Positions 60,915-64,000 of a stretch of DNA of 64,000 bases are shown here, in pieces. Where the stretch lies: assembly GCF_009674765.1 (NCBI RefSeq), contig NZ_WKKF01000002.1:434001-498000 (forward strand), read 5' to 3'. The translations under genes were made by a program, and so were the position numbers. Origin of the DNA: Metabacillus idriensis. GTDB taxonomy: Bacteria > Bacillota > Bacilli > Bacillales > Bacillaceae. The notes under the pieces were generated by a model. That model was not told the origin of the DNA. It saw only the letters and a program-made list of their open reading frames with translations, and did not search any database. The first letter of the stretch is position 1. Every line of letters starts with the position of its first letter.

Positions 60915-61580
60915 CTATTTCCACTCAAGAATCCCATTTAAATCAGAATAAATACTGTCAGGACTCAAACCAAGCTCCTCCTCCGGCAATCCGCCGCGGT
61001 TGATCCAGGCCGCCCTGAATCCAAAGTTTTTTGCACCTGATATATCCCATCCGTTTGATGACATAAAGAGAACTTCTTCACGTTTAACTCCAAGCTCCTT
61101 CAGCACAAGTGTGTAAGAGGCCGGTGAAGGTTTATATTGCTTCCCTTCATCGACGCTGATCACATGATCAAAGAAGGGAGAAAGTCCTGATTGTTTGATC
61201 AGCGGATCCAGCATATCATGTGATCCATTTGAAAAAATGGCAAGCTTTTTATGGTTCAGCTGAGATAACACCTTTTCAGTCTCTGGATAATGCGAAAGCT
61301 TTGTATATTCTGCTATTAAGGCGTCCTCATGTACTTTCACATCCTTTAACTCAAGTGAGTGGAGAGCATATCTTAACGAATCTCTCGTAATCGTCAAAAA
61401 GGATTCATAGCTGCCCATGATTTGCCGCAAAAAGGAATATTCCAGCTGCTTCTGACGCCAGACTTTGCTTAATTCTTCTCCTTTGCCCTCGTATAGCTCG
61501 TCTCCTTTTTTCTTCACGGAATGGACATCAAACAGAGTTCCGTATACATCAAAAACAAATGCCTTTATTTCATTATTCAT
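60915..61580 (-). CDS. (S)-2-haloacid dehalogenase-type HAD hydrolase
   Basis: 221 residues, type II haloacid dehalogenase subfamily. Nucleophile Asp11 in FVFDVYGTLFD, FSNGSHDML (Ser/Asn), KPSPASY lysine and MSSNGWDISGAKNFG acidic motif. May dehalogenate 2-haloacids or act as a phosphatase; physiological substrate not evident. Single-gene unit. Confidence 0.88.
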   Translation of the reverse strand: MNNEIKAFVFDVYGTLFDVHSVKKKGDELYEGKGEELSKVWRQKQLEYSFLRQIMGSYESFLTITRDSLRYALHSLELKDVKVHEDALIAEYTKLSHYPETEKVLSQLNHKKLAIFSNGSHDMLDPLIKQSGLSPFFDHVISVDEGKQYKPSPASYTLVLKELGVKREEVLFMSSNGWDISGAKNFGFRAAWINRGGLPEEELGLSPDSIYSDLNGILEWK

Positions 61581-61767
61581 AGAGTACCGCCTTTCCCGAT
61601 TTACTGGGACAATACCCTCTCACTTCGTAAGTATAAACAGAATCTAAATATGGCGATTACTTGAACAAGACTTCTAATTATCTGAAAATGGAAGTATTCA
61701 TAGTTGCTTATTTGTTTTACATTCATGTAAATTGATGGGTAACAAGTTTTTAAGAAAAGGTGATCGT

Positions 61768-62574
61768 TTGAAGATAAATACAGCGAAGTTTATAGCAATT
61801 TTATCGGTACTGGCGACAGTCTTATGGATTTTTGGTTTGGGCTGGACGATTAACAGCTATTTTTTCAGCAAGCCGGATGCCAAAGTACACTCGGATTCTG
61901 CTAATGAAGCCGAAGTCAGCAAATCAGATGAAGACTATCAAATTGTAGCACTTGGCGATTCATTGACGCGCGGAACAGGTGATCAGTCAGGCAAGGGGTA
62001 TATTGGCTATTTAGTAGATGAGCTTAAAGAAAAGACAGACCGGGATATTAAGCTTTCGAATTTAGCGATTAAAGGCCAAGTCTCAGATCAGGTAGTGAAG
62101 CAGCTTCAAAAACCTGAGATCAGAAGACAGGTCAGCGCCGCAGATACAATTGTTATGACCATTGGCGGAAATGACCTTTTTCAAGGCGGACAGGCGCTTG
62201 AGAATTTGTCATCAGCGGAAAATGATCAGGCTAAAGCAAAATATTTAGCGAACTTAAAGAAAATCATTGGGGAACTTCGCAAGGTAAATCCTGAAGCAGC
62301 TGTATATTATGTGGGTCTTTACAATCCCTTTAATGACCTGGAGGATGCAAAAACAACTTCTGCTATTGTAAGGCAGTGGAATTTTGAATCTGCTGAAATT
62401 GCAGCGAACTATCCAAAGGTTGTCATGGTTCCGACATTTGATCTATTTGAGCAGAATGTAAACGATTATTTGTACAGCGACAAGTTTCATCCGAATTCAG
62501 AAGGCTACAAGCTGATTGGAGAGCGGCTGGCATCTTTGATCGTGTTCAGCGGGGAGGGAAATCAGGATGACTAA
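61768..62574 (+). CDS. SGNH/GDSL hydrolase, membrane-anchored or secreted
   Basis: 268 residues from TTG at 61768 (AAAAGGTGAT upstream); an ATG 12 codons earlier precedes the ribosome site. Signal-anchor helix (FIAILSVLATVLWIFGLGWT), then catalytic block I ALGDSLTRGTG, block III TIGGNDLF and block V DKFHPNSEGY. Esterase or lipase outside the membrane. Overlaps the ABC ATPase gene by 8 bp, so the two are likely cotranslated. Confidence 0.9.
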   Translation: MKINTAKFIAILSVLATVLWIFGLGWTINSYFFSKPDAKVHSDSANEAEVSKSDEDYQIVALGDSLTRGTGDQSGKGYIGYLVDELKEKTDRDIKLSNLAIKGQVSDQVVKQLQKPEIRRQVSAADTIVMTIGGNDLFQGGQALENLSSAENDQAKAKYLANLKKIIGELRKVNPEAAVYYVGLYNPFNDLEDAKTTSAIVRQWNFESAEIAANYPKVVMVPTFDLFEQNVNDYLYSDKFHPNSEGYKLIGERLASLIVFSGEGNQDD

Positions 62575-63484
62575 CTCAAACGAAACACTGGTGGTTGAAA
62601 ATCTACGGAAGAAAATAGGCAAAAAAGAAATCATCAAAGACATCTCTTTTCAGCTTGAAAGGGGAGAAGTGTTTGGATTTCTTGGTCCAAATGGCGCAGG
62701 CAAAACAACAACGATCCGCATGCTTGTCGGATTGATAAAAGCAACGTCAGGCAAGATTACCATCTGCGGTCATGATCTTAAATCTGATTTTTCAAATGCC
62801 ATCAAAAATATCGGCTGCATTGTTGAAAATCCTGAGCTGTATCCTTATTTGACAGGACTTGAAAACCTTCACTATTTCTTTAGAATGGTTCCTGGACTTC
62901 CTAAGGAGCGCATCGATGAAGTCGTAGAGCTTGTCGGGCTGCAAAATCGGATTGGCGACAGGGTGAGCACTTATTCGCTGGGAATGCGCCAGCGCCTTGG
63001 AATCGCACAAGCATTATTAGGCAAGCCGAACGTGCTGATCTTAGACGAGCCGACAAACGGACTTGATCCTGTGGGCATCAGAGAGATGCGGGAATTCATT
63101 CGCTTTTTAGCTGAAAAAGAAGGCTTGAGTGTTCTTGTATCTTCCCATTTACTAAGTGAGATTCAGTTAATGTGCGACAGGGTCGCGATCATTTCTAAAG
63201 GGGCCATTCTTAAAGTAGATACAGTTGAGCACCTTCTTGCTGAAAAAGAACGGGTCATCTGGAGACTCGATCCGTTTGAAAAAGGAAAGGCCATCTTGGC
63301 GGGAGAAACAACCCTGATTGCCGAATATGATGACCGAATCATTACCTATAATGAGGAAGAAAGCATTCCCGCATGGAATGAGAAATTAGTTGGAGCCGGT
63401 GTAAAAGTGCGTGAAATTCAGACAAAATTGCCTACACTTGAAGATTTGTTTATCGAGCTGACTGAAGGTGAAACCATTGATTAA
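62567..63484 (+). CDS. ABC transporter ATP-binding protein
   Basis: 305 residues. Walker A GPNGAGKTTT, signature TYSLGMRQRLGIAQALL, Walker B VLILDEPTNGLDP, switch His in VSSHLLSE. The C-terminal extension (~215-305) is typical of ATPases of ABC-2-type exporters such as bacitracin or lantibiotic-type systems. Overlaps the permease gene by 8 bp. Confidence 0.95.
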   Translation: MTNSNETLVVENLRKKIGKKEIIKDISFQLERGEVFGFLGPNGAGKTTTIRMLVGLIKATSGKITICGHDLKSDFSNAIKNIGCIVENPELYPYLTGLENLHYFFRMVPGLPKERIDEVVELVGLQNRIGDRVSTYSLGMRQRLGIAQALLGKPNVLILDEPTNGLDPVGIREMREFIRFLAEKEGLSVLVSSHLLSEIQLMCDRVAIISKGAILKVDTVEHLLAEKERVIWRLDPFEKGKAILAGETTLIAEYDDRIITYNEEESIPAWNEKLVGAGVKVREIQTKLPTLEDLFIELTEGETID

Positions 63485-64000
63485 CCTTGTCTATAATGAA
63501 ATGATCAAAATCATCCGGAAAAAGCGCCTTTTTATCATTGCCGGCATTTTAGCCGTACTCGTCGGACTCTTCACATATGCACAAATGAAAGAAGCGAAAA
63601 CCCTGCAGGAAGAATTGGGAACAACCGATTGGCGTTCTCAATTGCAGCAGGAAATTATCAATGCACAAAACAGATTGAGCTCTAGCGGCATCTCTGCAGA
63701 ATGGAAGAAATATTTGCAAATCCGGATGGAGCAGCAGCAGTACTACCTGGATAATGACATTAATCCGAGCGCTCCAGGAGCCCCAACCTTTATGAGGATG
63801 TTTGCCGAGAATTCAATTGACCTCCTGCTGCCGCTGATGGTCATGGTCATTGCAGCCGATCTCGTCTCTTCAGAGGCAACAAGGGGTACAATCAAGCTGC
63901 TGTTAACAAGGCCGGTTAAAAGGTGGAAGATCTTATTAAGCAAGTACATCACATTAATATTATCGGTCTCTTTTATCGTCTTATCGCTCGGAGTGCTGTC
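63477..64000 (+). CDS. ABC-2 type permease, N-terminal part (cut by window end)
   Basis: 174 residues visible from TTG 63477 (GAAGGTGA upstream): MINLVYNEMIKIIRKKRLFI with first membrane helix at ~18-36, an external segment of ~90 residues rich in Gln, then [20 protein letters not shown], the ABC-2 permease signature with IKLLLTRPVKRWKILLSKY. Forms an exporter with the upstream ATPase; cargo unknown. The frame is open at the window end. Confidence 0.9.
   Translation, partial: MINLVYNEMIKIIRKKRLFIIAGILAVLVGLFTYAQMKEAKTLQEELGTTDWRSQLQQEIINAQNRLSSSGISAEWKKYLQIRMEQQQYYLDNDINPSAPGAPTFMRMFAENSIDLLLPLMVMVIAADLVSSEATRGTIKLLLTRPVKRWKILLSKYITLILSVSFIVLSLGVL

Overview
The window is a 64 kb chromosomal segment from a Bacillaceae bacterium (Bacillus/Metabacillus type). 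Gene content and order follow the Bacillus subtilis stretch uvrA-yvlABCD / hprK-lgt-yvoD-ppaX-yvoF-hisZGDBHAFI / yvcD-trxB-yvcI-rapZ-yvcK-whiA-crh / clpP / tRNA-Arg / yvfG-sigL / cggR-gapA-pgk-tpiA-pgm-eno / secG-est-rnr-smpB-ssrA. AGGAGG-type ribosome binding sites, TTG and GTG starts, and CtsR and CggR operators all fit a Firmicute. No outside search was possible; family calls rest on recognised motifs, length and order.

Layout. 1-5.3 kb: end of uvrA, an array of 52-bp repeats, yvlABCD (envelope-stress-like membrane genes), mscL and a secreted metallophosphoesterase. 5.3-10.3 kb: amidase and the hprK-lgt-yvoD-ppaX-yvoF operon. 10.8-17.3 kb: complete eight-gene histidine operon with overlapping genes. 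18-25.5 kb: yvcD, trxB, the yvcI-rapZ-yvcK-whiA-crh group and convergent clpP under a CtsR operator. 26-28.3 kb: tRNA-Arg(CCG), yvfG, sigL and a thioredoxin-fold protein. 28.4-35.7 kb: the glycolytic gap operon behind a two-site CggR operator. 35.8-36.5 kb: a second 52-bp array. 36.5-43.5 kb: NERD protein, DMT transporter, secG, esterase, rnr, smpB and tmRNA. 43.6-48.5 kb: mostly accessory genes, including an ECF sigma/anti-sigma pair, with several broken genes. 48.6-56.6 kb: transposase debris, then a persulfide/sulfur-handling island. 56.6-64 kb: repeat protein, yvbH, TetR-ABC1 kinase pair, a nested hairpin element, a HAD hydrolase, and an SGNH hydrolase with an ABC exporter running off the window.

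The most distinctive region is the sulfur island (49.0-56.6 kb). It holds a CsoR-family repressor of the CstR type, three TusA-like modules, two DsrE-like proteins (one interrupted by TAG), stand-alone rhodaneses (one frameshifted), a TusA-rhodanese fusion, a rhodanese-metallo-beta-lactamase fusion, a TauE/SafE exporter, a small DUF202 membrane protein and a CstB-like dioxygenase-rhodanese. Six copies of a 16-bp near-palindrome of the form ATACC...GGGTAT lie in front of its transcription units, so the island reads as one regulon built of several separately controlled units. The likely job is oxidising and relaying sulfide-derived sulfane sulfur and exporting sulfite.

The second notable theme is intergenic repeats. 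Two arrays have a 52-bp period (10 and 13 units) and share a core. Two degenerate arrays have a 21-bp period. Six copies of an interspersed hairpin repeat are present, three of them with a DnaA-box-like head. An identical 18-bp palindrome sits upstream of both hisZ and the esterase gene.
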